From Fontivita pretiosa (GTDB taxonomy: Bacteria; Planctomycetota; Phycisphaerae; Tepidisphaerales; Tepidisphaeraceae): a stretch of 64,000 bases of DNA. Where the stretch lies: the NCBI RefSeq assembly GCF_050410795.1, contig NZ_CP191258.1, positions 1,364,001-1,428,000 on the forward strand, in the 5' to 3' direction. The stretch's first letter is position 1; every line of letters begins with the position of its first letter. The position numbers were made by a program, and so were the translations under genes. This document shows, one piece after another, positions 16,348 through 25,434 of this stretch. The notes below the pieces were generated by a model. It had not been told where the DNA came from. It saw nothing but the letters and a program-made list of their open reading frames with translations, and did not search any database.

Positions 16348-17235
16348 ATGATCCGACTCGCCTTTTCAACCAACGCCTTCAAGAAGCAATCGCTTGCTGA
16401 AGCGATCGACACGATCGCCGCCATCGGCTACCGCGGGGTGGAGATCATGGCCGACGTGCCGCATGCACACCCGGCGAGCTTTGACGCGGCAGCGCGTCGG
16501 GCATTGAAGCAGCAGCTTGCCGCCCGCGGGCTTCAGGTCAGCAACATCAACGCCTTTACCCATTTTGCCGACGGGGATACGTACCATCCGACCTGGATCG
16601 AAGACGATCCGGCCCTGCGGGAAGTGCGGATCAGGCATACGCTGGGCGCGATCGAGCTGGCCGCCGAACTGGAGGCCAGATCCGTCAGCATTCAGCCCGG
16701 CGGGCCGCTCATCGGCACAGGGCTTTCCCGCGAACAGGCCGAAGAACGTTTCGCTGAGGGACTCAATCGCATTGAAGACCACGCCCAGAAATACGACATC
16801 GCGATCGCCATCGAACCCGAGCCTGGCCTGCTGATCGAATCGGCCAGCGAATACCTGGAGTTCAAGAATCGCTATTTCAGGACCGAGCCCAGTGTGCAGA
16901 TGAACTGCGACATCGGGCACCTGTTTTGTGTCGGGGAGGACCCGGCGGAGGTGATCCGGGCGATCCCCGATGACATAGCACACGTGCATCTTGAAGACAT
17001 CGGCGCCAACCGCGTTCACCAGCATCTTGCGCCGGGCAAGGGCGTGATCGATTTTCGCGCCATCTTCGCAGCCCTGGAACAGATCTTCTACACCGGCTGG
17101 GTTACTGTCGAGCTGTATCCGTATGAGACGACCGCCGCCGAAGTCGCGCGAATCGCCTGGCAGTACCTGACGGGAATCCTGCAAGAAGCTCGATTCGATT
17201 CAGGATGTGAGGGTGTGTCGCCGGGGCACCCGTGA
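16348..17235 (+). CDS. Sugar phosphate isomerase/epimerase-like TIM-barrel protein
   Basis: A 295-residue protein of the xylose-isomerase-like (AP endonuclease 2) superfamily. It begins MIRLAFSTNAFKKQSLAEAI, then GYRGVEIMADVPHAHP. Metal-ligand positions are visible at IAIEPEPG (Glu), MNCDIGHLF (Asp and His), HVHLEDIGANRVHQHLAPGKG (His) and VTVELYPYE (Glu). Such enzymes isomerise or epimerise sugars or cyclitols; the substrate cannot be read from sequence. The ATG at 16348 fits the family N-terminus exactly. It is followed 106 bases later by a cyclase-family lipoprotein on the same strand. Confidence 0.85.
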   Translation: MIRLAFSTNAFKKQSLAEAIDTIAAIGYRGVEIMADVPHAHPASFDAAARRALKQQLAARGLQVSNINAFTHFADGDTYHPTWIEDDPALREVRIRHTLGAIELAAELEARSVSIQPGGPLIGTGLSREQAEERFAEGLNRIEDHAQKYDIAIAIEPEPGLLIESASEYLEFKNRYFRTEPSVQMNCDIGHLFCVGEDPAEVIRAIPDDIAHVHLEDIGANRVHQHLAPGKGVIDFRAIFAALEQIFYTGWVTVELYPYETTAAEVARIAWQYLTGILQEARFDSGCEGVSPGHP

Positions 17236-17341
17236 TACAGGCAGCCGCGCTCGTGCAGGAGCTCAGGAGTGGTCGTTGCCTCCGTCGCGCCGGGCTGCCG
17301 GCGGTTGATCCGCGATCCCGGCACCGTTAACCTTGCCGGGC

Positions 17342-18172
17342 ATGTCATCTCTGATTCGACTCACTTCCACCGTGCTGGTTGCACTCACGCTGGGCGGCTG
17401 CGCGGCATCCAGGAAGGCCGCCCCGACCACGATGCTGGAGATCGATCCGGCCAGGATCGTCGATCTGACCTATTCGTTCGGCCCGGACACGATCTACTGG
17501 CCGACGGCCCAGCCGTTCCGACTTCAGCGGGTGGCCTTCGGTCGCACGCCAAGCGGGTATTTCTACTACTCCAATAACATCATCGCCGCCGAGCACGGGG
17601 GAACGCATTTGGACGCGCCGATGCACTTTGCCGAAGGACGATACACCACGGAGCAGGTCCCGCTGTCGAGCTGCATCGGCCCGGCGGCTGTGATTGACGT
17701 GCGGCGGCAGGCCGCAGCCGACCCGGATTACCGCGTCAGCGACAATGACGTGAAGAACTGGGAACGCAGGCACGGCACGATTCCCCAAGGCGCAATCGTC
17801 ATCATGAACAGCGGCTGGGGGAAGCGCTGGCCGGATAAAAAGCGATATCTGGGCACCGACCTGCCCGGGGACGTGGCCAATCTGCACTTCCCCGGCTGGT
17901 CGCGTGAGGCCGCCGAACTGCTGATCCACCAGCGGCGTGTCGCCGCCCTGGCCGTGGACACCCCCAGCATCGACTACGGACAAAGCAAGGACTTCATCGT
18001 TCACCAGATCGTGGGAGAGGCCAACAAGCCCGCCTTCGAGAACCTTGCCAATGTCGATCAGCTCCCACCGACGGGCGCGATGATCATCGCGCTGCCGATG
18101 AAGATCGAAGGCGGCAGCGGCGGGCCGACGCGCATCATCGCCGTGCTTCCCGCCAGCGATCAGCGCCGCTGA
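17342..18172 (+). CDS. Cyclase-family (kynurenine formamidase-like) lipoprotein
   Basis: A 276-residue protein with a lipoprotein signal (VLVALTLGGC, Cys about residue 20), so it is anchored in a membrane. The mature part is a putative cyclase (PF04199) domain: DLTYSFGPDTIYWP, the metal-binding HGGTHLDAPMHF near 85-96, GAIVIMNSGWGKRW and VAALAVDTPSIDYG. Family members hydrolyse N-formylkynurenine or related amides/lactones using a metal site. The ATG at 17342 is preferred over a TTG nine bases earlier. A lipid-anchored form is less common than the cytoplasmic enzymes. Substrate unknown. Confidence 0.85.
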   Translation: MSSLIRLTSTVLVALTLGGCAASRKAAPTTMLEIDPARIVDLTYSFGPDTIYWPTAQPFRLQRVAFGRTPSGYFYYSNNIIAAEHGGTHLDAPMHFAEGRYTTEQVPLSSCIGPAAVIDVRRQAAADPDYRVSDNDVKNWERRHGTIPQGAIVIMNSGWGKRWPDKKRYLGTDLPGDVANLHFPGWSREAAELLIHQRRVAALAVDTPSIDYGQSKDFIVHQIVGEANKPAFENLANVDQLPPTGAMIIALPMKIEGGSGGPTRIIAVLPASDQRR

Positions 18173-18222
18173 ACACGGATCGCAGGTGCCTGCATGGCGG
18201 GACGCCTGTCGTTCACATTTCC

Positions 18223-18395
18223 AGGAGCCCTCGTCTTCGAGGCGGCAGAGCGGACAGGCGTGACACCCGTGCCCGGCGGCATGAAGTGATGAGCAGCCCG
18301 GATGTCGGACTTTCGAATCCGAGTGCACGGCGCATGGCCGGGACGGCCATGTCACAGTTGGCTCGGACGTGTCACGGGCGTCTCGCCCGTGACAC
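18223..18395 (+). repeat. Dispersed intergenic repeat, copy A
   Basis: About 170 bp shared with 25435-25632 (opposite strand) and 58823-58943. Conserved blocks include GCGGCATGAAGTGATGA, GGACTTTCGAATCCGAGTG, CATGGCCGGGACGGCCATG (an internal palindrome) and GTTGGCTCGGACGTGTCA. This copy ends in a perfect 12-bp-stem hairpin with loop TCT (18369-18395). The 18173-18658 gap holds this element and no gene. Confidence 0.75.
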
Positions 18396-18658
18396 AGACT
18401 GGCATGCTCGTGCACAGGCTCATTCATTGCCCTGCTGCGCTGCCGGGAGATCGCGCACGCCCGCCTCGGTCGGGCATGCATCTTGCGGATAGACCGCGTG
18501 ATCGCGGCGCGATATGCTAAGGTTGATCCGCGACCCGCCGCCGCGCAGCGCGCGGTGTGTTGCCGCCGGGCGCATGTCGTTGCCGGGTCGTCGGATCCGG
18601 GCTTGGTTGTCCATCGCGAGTTGTTGTGGCCAGCCGCTTCTGTACAGGGGCCAGCGTC

Positions 18659-19801
18659 ATGGATCTGTACCAACTGCTTCGCTTCGCGGTCGAGCACAAG
18701 GCGTCGGATGTTCACATTCAGGCCGGGCTCCCGCCCCGTGTACGCATCGCAGGAATCATCCGGGCGGTGAATCTGCCGGCGGTCAGCGACGAACAGGTCC
18801 GCCAGTTCATCGCCGAGATCCTACCCCCGAGATTTCGCGACAATCTCGATGAGCGGCTTTTCAAAGGCATCGACTTTTCCTACGCCGCGCCTGAGCTGTC
18901 GCGGTTCCGATGCTCGGCCTACCGCCACCTGGGAAGCGCGGGGATCGTCATGCGCATCGTCCAGTCGCGGATCCCCACCATCGCCGAGCTGAATCTGCCG
19001 CCCGTTGTTGCCCAGATCGCCCTCTCACGCCGTGGAATGACGCTGGTCACCGGCACGACCGGATCGGGCAAGACCACCACCCTGGCCGCCATGGTCGAGC
19101 TGATCAACCAGACCTGGCCGGCCAAGATCATCTGCATCGAAGATCCGGTGGAATATCTGCATGTGCCGAAGCAGGCGATTATCACGCAGCTCGAGGTGGG
19201 ATCGGACACACCCAGTTTCGAGCAGGCGTTGCGGCAGGCGTTGCGGCAGGACCCGGACGTGATTCTGGTCGGCGAGCTTCGTGATGTGGAAACCCTGAAG
19301 GTGGCGCTTCGCGCCGCCGACACAGGACATCAGATCCTCACCACCGTTCACTCCGCCAGCGCGCCGCAGACCGTCGAGCGCATCATCGCCATGTTTCCCC
19401 CCGCCGAACACAAGCTGCTGCTGACGCAACTGGCGGGGAATCTGGAGGCGATCATCTCGCAGCGACTGCTGATCTGCCGCGACGGCATCCGCCGACCGGC
19501 CTGCGAAATCCTTCGCGGCGGTCCGGTACCCAGCAAGTACATTCTGGAGGGCCGGGCGCTGGAGCTGGACGACTACATGCGAACCGCCGGCGACGGGCAG
19601 CAGACGTTCGATCAGGACCTGCTGGCGATGTTCAAGCGCGAACTGATCACGCCTCAGGAGGCGCTGCGGCACGCGACCAACCCCGATGCGCTGTCCATGG
19701 CGTTGCGCGGCATCGCGAGTTCGGGCGCAATCACCGAGCCGGGCGCCGCTGCGCCCGGCGAACACGCCGTCCCAAGGCCCTCGAAAATCCGTGCCAACTG
19801 A
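18659..19801 (+). CDS. pilT: Type IV pilus retraction ATPase PilT
   Basis: A 380-residue hexameric ATPase that powers pilus retraction. It begins MDLYQLLRFAVEHKASDVHI and has Walker A TGTTGSGKTTT around 131-141, the Asp box IEDPVEYLH, Walker B DPDVILVGELRD (about 196-207) and the His box TGHQILTTVHS. The C-terminal AIRELI motif is replaced by ACEILRG in a similar place, and the last 40 residues are Ala/Pro-rich without known function. The start is supported by AGGGG and by the family N-terminus. It stands alone on the plus strand while all other pilus genes are on the minus strand. Confidence 0.92.
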   Translation: MDLYQLLRFAVEHKASDVHIQAGLPPRVRIAGIIRAVNLPAVSDEQVRQFIAEILPPRFRDNLDERLFKGIDFSYAAPELSRFRCSAYRHLGSAGIVMRIVQSRIPTIAELNLPPVVAQIALSRRGMTLVTGTTGSGKTTTLAAMVELINQTWPAKIICIEDPVEYLHVPKQAIITQLEVGSDTPSFEQALRQALRQDPDVILVGELRDVETLKVALRAADTGHQILTTVHSASAPQTVERIIAMFPPAEHKLLLTQLAGNLEAIISQRLLICRDGIRRPACEILRGGPVPSKYILEGRALELDDYMRTAGDGQQTFDQDLLAMFKRELITPQEALRHATNPDALSMALRGIASSGAITEPGAAAPGEHAVPRPSKIRAN

Positions 19802-19836
19802 TCTGCCAGAGATTCGCATCGAGCATCGGAATCAAC

Positions 19837-21525
19837 ATGAAAAATCCGTCGCCCCCGCATCGTTCCAGCGGTCCTTCCAGAAGACGTTTCGTTGGCGGCG
19901 CCGCCGCTTCGGCCGCTTCCGCTGCCGTCGCGGCGATTGTCGGCTCGGGCCAGTCCCGGGCGCAACCCGTCCAGCCGCAACCCACCGACACTACCCACCC
20001 GCAACTGCCCACCGTCTTTGCCTACGGTTACGACGTCGAACCCTACCCGCTGGACCCCGGGCCGCATCTGTTTCTCGACTGGAGATATGTCCTGCCCGGC
20101 CGCACACGCTACTTCGCCCCCAGCGGCGAAGGCACCAACTCCTCGGCTGAAGGACTGCACGGCAGAGTTACCACCGATCAGATCAAAGTCCTTGGCGATC
20201 AATCGCCCTATGGCGTGCGGCTCGAAGCGCAGCCCGCCAGCAAGCTCGGGCCGGTTATCCCCAACGACAAGCCCTGGGAATACTCGCTGTGCTATCCGAC
20301 GCTGGGGTATTTCGACGGCAAGTACCGCATGTGGTACGAGGTCATCACGCCGCGCGAGCGCGGCGCCGCCGACATACTCTGCTACGCCGAAAGTTCCGAC
20401 GGCGTCACGTGGCACAAACCCGAGCTTGGTCTTGTCGAGTTTGACGGCAACACGCGGAACAACATCGTCTACGACGAGAAGCTGGCGGGGCGAAGCTTCC
20501 ACGGCGTCGGGGTGTGCTACGACCCTTCCGCCCCGCCGCAGCAGCGCTACAAGATGATCTACAACAGCCAGGTGTCGGCCGAGGAGGTGGCGCAGCTCAA
20601 GGCGCAAAGCCCCGCAAGCATCACGCCGCTGGGCCAGGCCAAACGCCTGCTCATCTTCTGCGCCGCCTCGCCCGATGGGCTTCGCTGGACGCCGCTGCCG
20701 CAGCCGCTGATGGCTCAGATGAGCGACACCGGAACCACGCTGTACTACGACCAGGTCCTGCGGCGATATGTCGGCTATTTCCGCATGAGCTTCATGAACC
20801 GTCGCGTCATCGGGCGTTCCGAAGGGCCGTCGCTGGATGTTCCCTGGCCGGCGCCGCAGGCGGTGCTGTGGACCGACCCGGGCGAGCCGCCTTCCAACGA
20901 CTACTACACCAACGGCAAGTCGCTGTATCCCGGCACGAAGACGGCGCACCTGATGTTCCCCACGATCTACCAGCGATTCTCCGACAGCTCGGTGGTGCGC
21001 ATGGTCACCAGCCTCGACGGGCAGATGTGGATGCTCCCGCCGGGCGATTGCGACGTGCTCAAGCAGGGGCCGGAAGGCTCGTGGGATGGCGGGTGCGTGT
21101 TCGCGGGCAACGGTCTGGCCGAGATCGCCGGCGATCGCGTCGCCCTGCCTTACATCGGCTACGCCCTGCCGCACAAGTTCCCTCGGCTGGTGCGCTGCGG
21201 CGAAGTCGGGCTTGCGACCTGGCCAAAGCATCGCCTGTGCGCCCTCGTCGCCGACGAGGAGGGTGAGTTCTACACGCAACCCTTCCGAGTCAACGGCGAG
21301 ACGCTGCGGCTCAACTTCCACGCCCGACGAAACGGCTTTGTCAAGGTCGAGGTCGTAGGCAAACCCGGCCGAAGCCTCGATGACTGCGACGATCTTTTCG
21401 GCGACCGTCTCGGCGCCACCGTAACCTGGCGCGGCCAGTCGTCCATCGGCGCCGGCACTGGCGGCAGCGTAACCCTGCGCTTCCGCCTCCGCTCCGCCAA
21501 GCTGTTCAGCTTCGAGTTCGTGTGA
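19837..21525 (+). CDS. Tat-exported beta-propeller protein, glycoside-hydrolase-like
   Basis: A 562-residue protein with a twin-arginine signal (SRRRFVGGAAASAAS) followed by an Ala-rich hydrophobic stretch. The mature part has repeated beta-propeller-style blades typical of five-bladed GH32/GH43-like proteins: WEYSLCYPTLGYFDGKYRMWYE, CYAESSDGVTWHKPELG, RYKMIYNSQ, SPDGLRWTPLPQP, MVTSLDGQMWMLPPG. These resemble planctomycete secreted proteins of unproven activity. The C-terminal 100 residues form a beta-rich domain that may bind sugar. It follows pilT by 35 bases but is probably functionally separate. Confidence 0.72.
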   Translation: MKNPSPPHRSSGPSRRRFVGGAAASAASAAVAAIVGSGQSRAQPVQPQPTDTTHPQLPTVFAYGYDVEPYPLDPGPHLFLDWRYVLPGRTRYFAPSGEGTNSSAEGLHGRVTTDQIKVLGDQSPYGVRLEAQPASKLGPVIPNDKPWEYSLCYPTLGYFDGKYRMWYEVITPRERGAADILCYAESSDGVTWHKPELGLVEFDGNTRNNIVYDEKLAGRSFHGVGVCYDPSAPPQQRYKMIYNSQVSAEEVAQLKAQSPASITPLGQAKRLLIFCAASPDGLRWTPLPQPLMAQMSDTGTTLYYDQVLRRYVGYFRMSFMNRRVIGRSEGPSLDVPWPAPQAVLWTDPGEPPSNDYYTNGKSLYPGTKTAHLMFPTIYQRFSDSSVVRMVTSLDGQMWMLPPGDCDVLKQGPEGSWDGGCVFAGNGLAEIAGDRVALPYIGYALPHKFPRLVRCGEVGLATWPKHRLCALVADEEGEFYTQPFRVNGETLRLNFHARRNGFVKVEVVGKPGRSLDDCDDLFGDRLGATVTWRGQSSIGAGTGGSVTLRFRLRSAKLFSFEFV

Positions 21526-21574
21526 TCGCCCAAGCAAGACCTCTCCACGCCACAGGACCGTGTGGCGGTCGAAG

Positions 21575-21613
21575 CTTTTCTGCGGCGGCCAGCGAAAAGA
21601 CTCCCGACCCCTT
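21575..21613 (-). repeat. GGGGTCGGGAGT palindromic repeat, half copy
   Basis: In the minus sense, two bases after the TAA of the 21616 gene, the sequence reads AAGGGGTCGGGAGTCTTTTC, then a 13-base spacer and GAAAAG. The same unit, with both arms complete, follows the asnS stop at 60475-60527. It may act as a transcription terminator or be a REP-type mobile repeat. Confidence 0.6.
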
Positions 21614-21615
21614 AT

Positions 21616-22050
21616 TTACGCCGGATCGCGCCGGGCGCTGGTCAGCCGCCAGCGATGGGCTTGGCGGGCGAAATGCAGCGTCTGCGTGCCGGACTGCTCG
21701 TTCAGCCGTGCCACGACGGCAACCGTCGCGGCGTCGGGCTGGACATCAACGATGGTGACCCGAACCCGCGCCGCGGCGTCGGCCAGCGGAGGTGGAAGAT
21801 TCACGCCATGCGTCTGACCGGCGGCGGGCGCGGGCGTGGTCGAGAGGATGTGCCACGCCTCCACGGACCCGGCCAGCAGCAGTTGATCGAGCTGCGCGTC
21901 AGCAATCTGTCGCGACAGTCGCTGCCCGGCGGTGGTCGCGGCGCTGGCGCTGACGACAATCGCCACCGCGACAATGGCCACCACCGCCAACGCCGACAGC
22001 AGCACGAATCCCCCCTTAGTTTGACCAGGCCATCGCCTCTCGCGTGTCAT
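21616..22050 (-). CDS. GspK/PilX-like minor pseudopilin
   Basis: A 144-residue protein beginning MTRERRWPGQTKGGFVLLSALAV. The basic leader, Gly before Phe and a hydrophobic helix match a prepilin, but position +5 is Ser instead of Glu, as in GspK tip pseudopilins. The soluble part is short, far smaller than true GspK (about 300 residues). AAGGAG precedes the ATG at 22050, which overlaps the previous stop as ATGA. It ends the first pilus-like operon (22-27 kb). Confidence 0.65.
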   Translation of the reverse strand: MTRERRWPGQTKGGFVLLSALAVVAIVAVAIVVSASAATTAGQRLSRQIADAQLDQLLLAGSVEAWHILSTTPAPAAGQTHGVNLPPPLADAAARVRVTIVDVQPDAATVAVVARLNEQSGTQTLHFARQAHRWRLTSARRDPA

Positions 22051-22514
22051 CGAGCAACTCCTTCTGTCATGGCCCGGGCGAGCAGAAGCTGACTGTGCAA
22101 CCGCCACTGCTGGGCGCGATCGATACGATGCGTGATCGAGCGCACGATGATGGCCGATCCATCCTGTGCCTGAACCTGCAACCGCTCGCCCAGCGCCCAG
22201 CGCGAGGCTGGAAGCGATTCGGCGAAGCGCGTTACGGAGCCATCATCGCCGAAGCTCCAGCGGAGGCTGGTTCCGTCGCCAAGCGTCAGCAGCAGCGTCG
22301 TCGGATCGGGCACCTGGATGCTGGATGCATTCCAGACATCGGCTTTGATGGCGGCGGCGAAGCGCTCGGCGGCCGCGCCGCGGTCCAGATCGGCGTGGGC
22401 AGCCTCGATGGCGCGGATGCTGCCGGTGAAGATGCGCGCCATCAGCAGTCCCGCCACCGCCAGGATCCCCAGCACGAACAGCATTTCGGTGACGGTGAAG
22501 GCGGACTTTCTCAT
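22047..22514 (-). CDS. Type II secretion-like minor pseudopilin
   Basis: A 155-residue protein: MRKSAFTVTEMLFVLGILAV, a prepilin motif with Ala in place of Gly before Phe and Glu at +5. The soluble domain (ADLDRGAAAERFAAAIKADV onward) resembles GspJ/PilW-type minor pilins. The start is fixed by GGGAG before the ATG and overlaps the upstream gene by four bases. Part of a coupled set with the F- and E-type genes upstream. Confidence 0.7.
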   Translation of the reverse strand: MRKSAFTVTEMLFVLGILAVAGLLMARIFTGSIRAIEAAHADLDRGAAAERFAAAIKADVWNASSIQVPDPTTLLLTLGDGTSLRWSFGDDGSVTRFAESLPASRWALGERLQVQAQDGSAIIVRSITHRIDRAQQWRLHSQLLLARAMTEGVAR

Positions 22515-22909
22515 GGCGCATCTCCCGCGGGTTGCGTGGCGGCGGGCACGAGGCCCGCCGGCGCCAACCCCAAAAGCGATACGGACCGCCCGTTTGTCGT
22601 GGCTGTAATCTGATACCACTCGTACTCGCCCAGGCGATGCCCGGTGGGGATGACGCTCACATCTCCCTGGGGAAGCTGCCGGCTGGTCTGAAGCGTTTGC
22701 AAAGCATGCTGGGCGGCGTGCAGTGCATCGCGCTGGCTGGCGAGGCTGGAGGCGGCACGGTACCGAAGGTTCACGGCGACGACCAGCAGGGTTGCCAGCG
22801 AGGCCAGAAGAAACAGCCCCGCCAGTGCGTCCATGGTCATGAATCCGTCGCGCCGCCCGCGGGAGGGGCTGCTGAACAGACCGAGTGGAAGCGTGCGTCG
22901 GGGTCGCAT
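22511..22909 (-). CDS. Minor pseudopilin (GspI-like)
   Basis: A 132-residue protein. The leader is long and basic (MRPRRTLPLGLFSSPSRGRRDG), then FMTMDALAGLFLLASLATLL with Asp at +5 in place of the canonical Glu. The short soluble domain contains a helix (QRDALHAAQHALQTLQ) then strands, like GspI. Its start overlaps the stop of the upstream F-type gene by one base, and its stop overlaps the next gene, so all are co-translated. Confidence 0.65.
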   Translation of the reverse strand: MRPRRTLPLGLFSSPSRGRRDGFMTMDALAGLFLLASLATLLVVAVNLRYRAASSLASQRDALHAAQHALQTLQTSRQLPQGDVSVIPTGHRLGEYEWYQITATTNGRSVSLLGLAPAGLVPAATQPAGDAP

Positions 22910-24165
22910 CAGGTGAAACCTCCGTACGGGTACGGCGCGACGCGGTCGATCAGGTGGATCAGCGGCAGAAACATGCTCAACGCGATCCAGCCGACGAACA
23001 GGCCCATGATCAGCGCCAGTGCCGGCACGGTGGCCGACTCCAGCAGCGCCACGGCGCGGCTGAAGCGCATCGAGTAATAACGCCCAAGGAAGCGGAAGAC
23101 TTCTGCGGCCTCGGGACCTTCGGCGGGGGTGCCGAGCATGCCGCTGACCAGTCGCGGCATCCCCGCGGCGCGGGCGCCCTGGGCCAATGTAGCGCCTCGC
23201 CGCATCTGGTTTACCCAGCGATGAATCCGCCGGCGCAGACGCGAATTCGCCGGGATTGCCGCCGCCTCCTCCAATGCGCTGATCAGCTCTGTTCCGGCGT
23301 CGATGGACTCGGCGGTGAAGTCCAGCACATCGCCGAGCGCGCGATAGAGCCGATACGTGCCGATGCCCGGCATGCGGTTGGCGATCCAGTTCCACAGGTC
23401 TTCGACCAGCCCGAAGCGGGCATCGAACCAGCGTGTCGCGCAGGTGGCGACCAGCATCGCCAGCAGAAGCACGATGAGCACGACCGTCACGATCGGCCCG
23501 GCACGCCGGGCCAGCTCGATTGTCGTTACCGTCATCCAGGGCAGGGCAATGCCAAAGTCCCTGAAAATCTGCTGGAATTTGGGGATCACGAAGATCATCA
23601 GCATGCTGGTGATGAACACGAGCACCAGACCAATCAGCAGCGGATAGGTGTGGTAAAAGCGGGTGCGTCCGGGCCACACCGCGCGAGCGATGGCGGCCTG
23701 CCGCTGGGTCGCAAGTCGCGAGAGGACCTGAGGCATTCGTCCGAGACGTTCGGCGGCGGCAAGCAGGTTCACGAGGCGCGGAGGCAGGTGGGCGACTCGC
23801 CCCAGCACCGCAGACAGCGGCTGGCCGTGCTCCAGGTCGAGTCGAGCGGCTTGAAGTTCGCGGGCGAATTGACGATCGGTCTCTGCCTCTGCGAAGGCGC
23901 CGAAGATCCGTGGCAGCGGCAGGTTCAGGCGCATGGCCTGCTCGACGTGGTTGAGAAGGATGGCTGAGCGTCTTCGTCGTGCCGCGACGCGCCAGAAGCG
24001 GTAGGCGGAATGGGCGATGACCGCGCCCGCGGACATCGCCCCCACCAGCGCGATCGCGGCGGCGGGTTCATCGAGCAGCAGTTGCACAAACATCGCCGCC
24101 AGCACCACTATCAGCAGTACCGCAACGGCGATGAGGACGAGCTTGATGCCACGAATGATCCACAC
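22909..24165 (-). CDS. GspF/PilC-like inner-membrane protein, divergent
   Basis: A polytopic platform protein of about 418 residues. It has two N-terminal membrane segments, a cytoplasmic four-helix domain (FAEAETDRQFARELQAARLDLEHGQP), TM segments near FYHTYPLLIGLVLVFITSML, a second copy of the helical domain (FTAESIDAGTELISALEEAA) and a final TM (VPALALIMGLFVGWIALSMF). This duplicated layout is the GspF fold. Start at GTG 24165 is favoured by GAGG upstream; TTG at 24180 is possible. The next upstream gene encodes another GspF-type protein, so two different platform proteins lie in one operon. Confidence 0.8.
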   Translation of the reverse strand: MWIIRGIKLVLIAVAVLLIVVLAAMFVQLLLDEPAAAIALVGAMSAGAVIAHSAYRFWRVAARRRRSAILLNHVEQAMRLNLPLPRIFGAFAEAETDRQFARELQAARLDLEHGQPLSAVLGRVAHLPPRLVNLLAAAERLGRMPQVLSRLATQRQAAIARAVWPGRTRFYHTYPLLIGLVLVFITSMLMIFVIPKFQQIFRDFGIALPWMTVTTIELARRAGPIVTVVLIVLLLAMLVATCATRWFDARFGLVEDLWNWIANRMPGIGTYRLYRALGDVLDFTAESIDAGTELISALEEAAAIPANSRLRRRIHRWVNQMRRGATLAQGARAAGMPRLVSGMLGTPAEGPEAAEVFRFLGRYYSMRFSRAVALLESATVPALALIMGLFVGWIALSMFLPLIHLIDRVAPYPYGGFT

Positions 24166-24184
24166 GAAGCAGTACCTCAATCCA

Positions 24185-25417
24185 TCACGAGAACACGTTG
24201 AACAGAGAGATGATCGGCGCGAACAGGCCGATCACCACCAGGCCGATCAACAGCGCCAGCAGCAGAATGAGCGTGGGCGCCAGCACCGCCTGAATCGACC
24301 CCAGCCGCAGTTCCGCCTGCTGGCGATACATCGTCGCCAGCGTCTGGAGAGATTCGGGCAGATGGTTGCCGTCGGCGGCGAGCTGCACGACGCTGAGCAC
24401 CGGCGCCGCGAGGATGCGAGTGGCGCCGGCCGGCAGCTCGTCGAGCCGTCGCCCGGATTCAAGCTGTGCCAGGATCCGGCTGGTATCACGTTTCAGCGCT
24501 GGCGAAGCGATGATGTCGCAGGCCAGGCTGACGGCGCCGGGCAGATCCATCCCCGCCTCGATCGCCAGCTTCATCGCATCGCACCATCGGGCGATCAGGT
24601 TCTTGTGCAGGATTGGCCCAACCAAAGGCAGGGGCAGTGCCAGGTCGGCGGCGGCGCGATCGAGCCTGGCGGCGCGGAGTATCGCCCACAGCAGCGGCGA
24701 GCCGACAAACAGCACGATCGCCAGCAGCGCGATCCACGGAGTTGCGTCGGTCAGGCCAAGCATCCCTCGCGTGATTCCCGGAAGCTGCACGTGCAGGTCG
24801 CGATACATTCTGGCGAACAGGGGCAAGACGTAATGCCCCAGGAAGATCAGCACCACGACCAGCCCGGCGAGCACGGTCAGCGGATACGCCGCCGCCTGCC
24901 ACAACGCCGCGCGCAGCCGCGCGACCAGCTCCAGATGCCGGCCCAAATTCAGCAGCACCGCCGGAAGATTCCCTGCGCGCACCCCGGCCTCGACGATCGC
25001 ACCGTACAGCGGCGGGAACTGCCTGGCGTGGCGGCGGAACGCCTCGCCCAGCGACACGCCCCGCTCCAGTTCCGCGGCCACATCCCGGACGGACTGGGCA
25101 AGCCCGCCGTCACGCAGGTCCTCGGCGATCAGCCGCAGTCCCTGTTCGATGGGCAATCCCGCCGACGCAAGATGCGCAAGCTGCTGATTGAAAGCGGCAA
25201 AGTCCTCGCCGCCCAGAGGCTTGGCGCGTGGCGGTCGTGACGCCGGAGCAAGCGAGATTACACGCAGGTTCAGGTCCGACAGCCGCCGCGAGGCATCTTC
25301 CAGGCTGGCGGCCTCGATCGTGCCGCTCATCGGCCGACCATCCAGCGTCTGCGCCATGTAGGCGAAGGTGATCGCGGCTGGCGGAAGGCTTTGCGGATTG
25401 TCCGAAGTCGTGGTCAT
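24185..25417 (-). CDS. GspF/PilC-like inner-membrane protein
   Basis: A 410-residue protein closer to canonical GspF. The N-terminal sheet domain is AITFAYMAQTLDGRPMSGTIEAA, then FNQQLAHLASAGLPIEQGL (first helical domain), a TM region YPLTVLAGLVVVLIFLGHYV, the second helical domain CDAMKLAIEAGMDLPGAVSLA, and a C-terminal TM LILLLALLIGLVVIGLF. It anchors the assembly ATPase to the pseudopilus. A dispersed repeat ends only about 17 bases upstream of its start, between it and the E-type ATPase gene. Confidence 0.88.
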   Translation of the reverse strand: MTTTSDNPQSLPPAAITFAYMAQTLDGRPMSGTIEAASLEDASRRLSDLNLRVISLAPASRPPRAKPLGGEDFAAFNQQLAHLASAGLPIEQGLRLIAEDLRDGGLAQSVRDVAAELERGVSLGEAFRRHARQFPPLYGAIVEAGVRAGNLPAVLLNLGRHLELVARLRAALWQAAAYPLTVLAGLVVVLIFLGHYVLPLFARMYRDLHVQLPGITRGMLGLTDATPWIALLAIVLFVGSPLLWAILRAARLDRAAADLALPLPLVGPILHKNLIARWCDAMKLAIEAGMDLPGAVSLACDIIASPALKRDTSRILAQLESGRRLDELPAGATRILAAPVLSVVQLAADGNHLPESLQTLATMYRQQAELRLGSIQAVLAPTLILLLALLIGLVVIGLFAPIISLFNVFS

Positions 25418-25434
25418 AGGTGCTTGTCCGGTGT

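Noticed and set aside
18173..18658. Short open frames inside the dispersed repeat, plausible as a small gene
   Set aside because: The same frames recur only because the repeat recurs; they differ in frame between copies and lack ribosome-binding sites.
19654..21537. Minus-strand open frame of 627 codons opposite the beta-propeller gene
   Set aside because: The plus-strand protein has a Tat signal and blade repeats; the minus translation has none and is Arg/His-rich.
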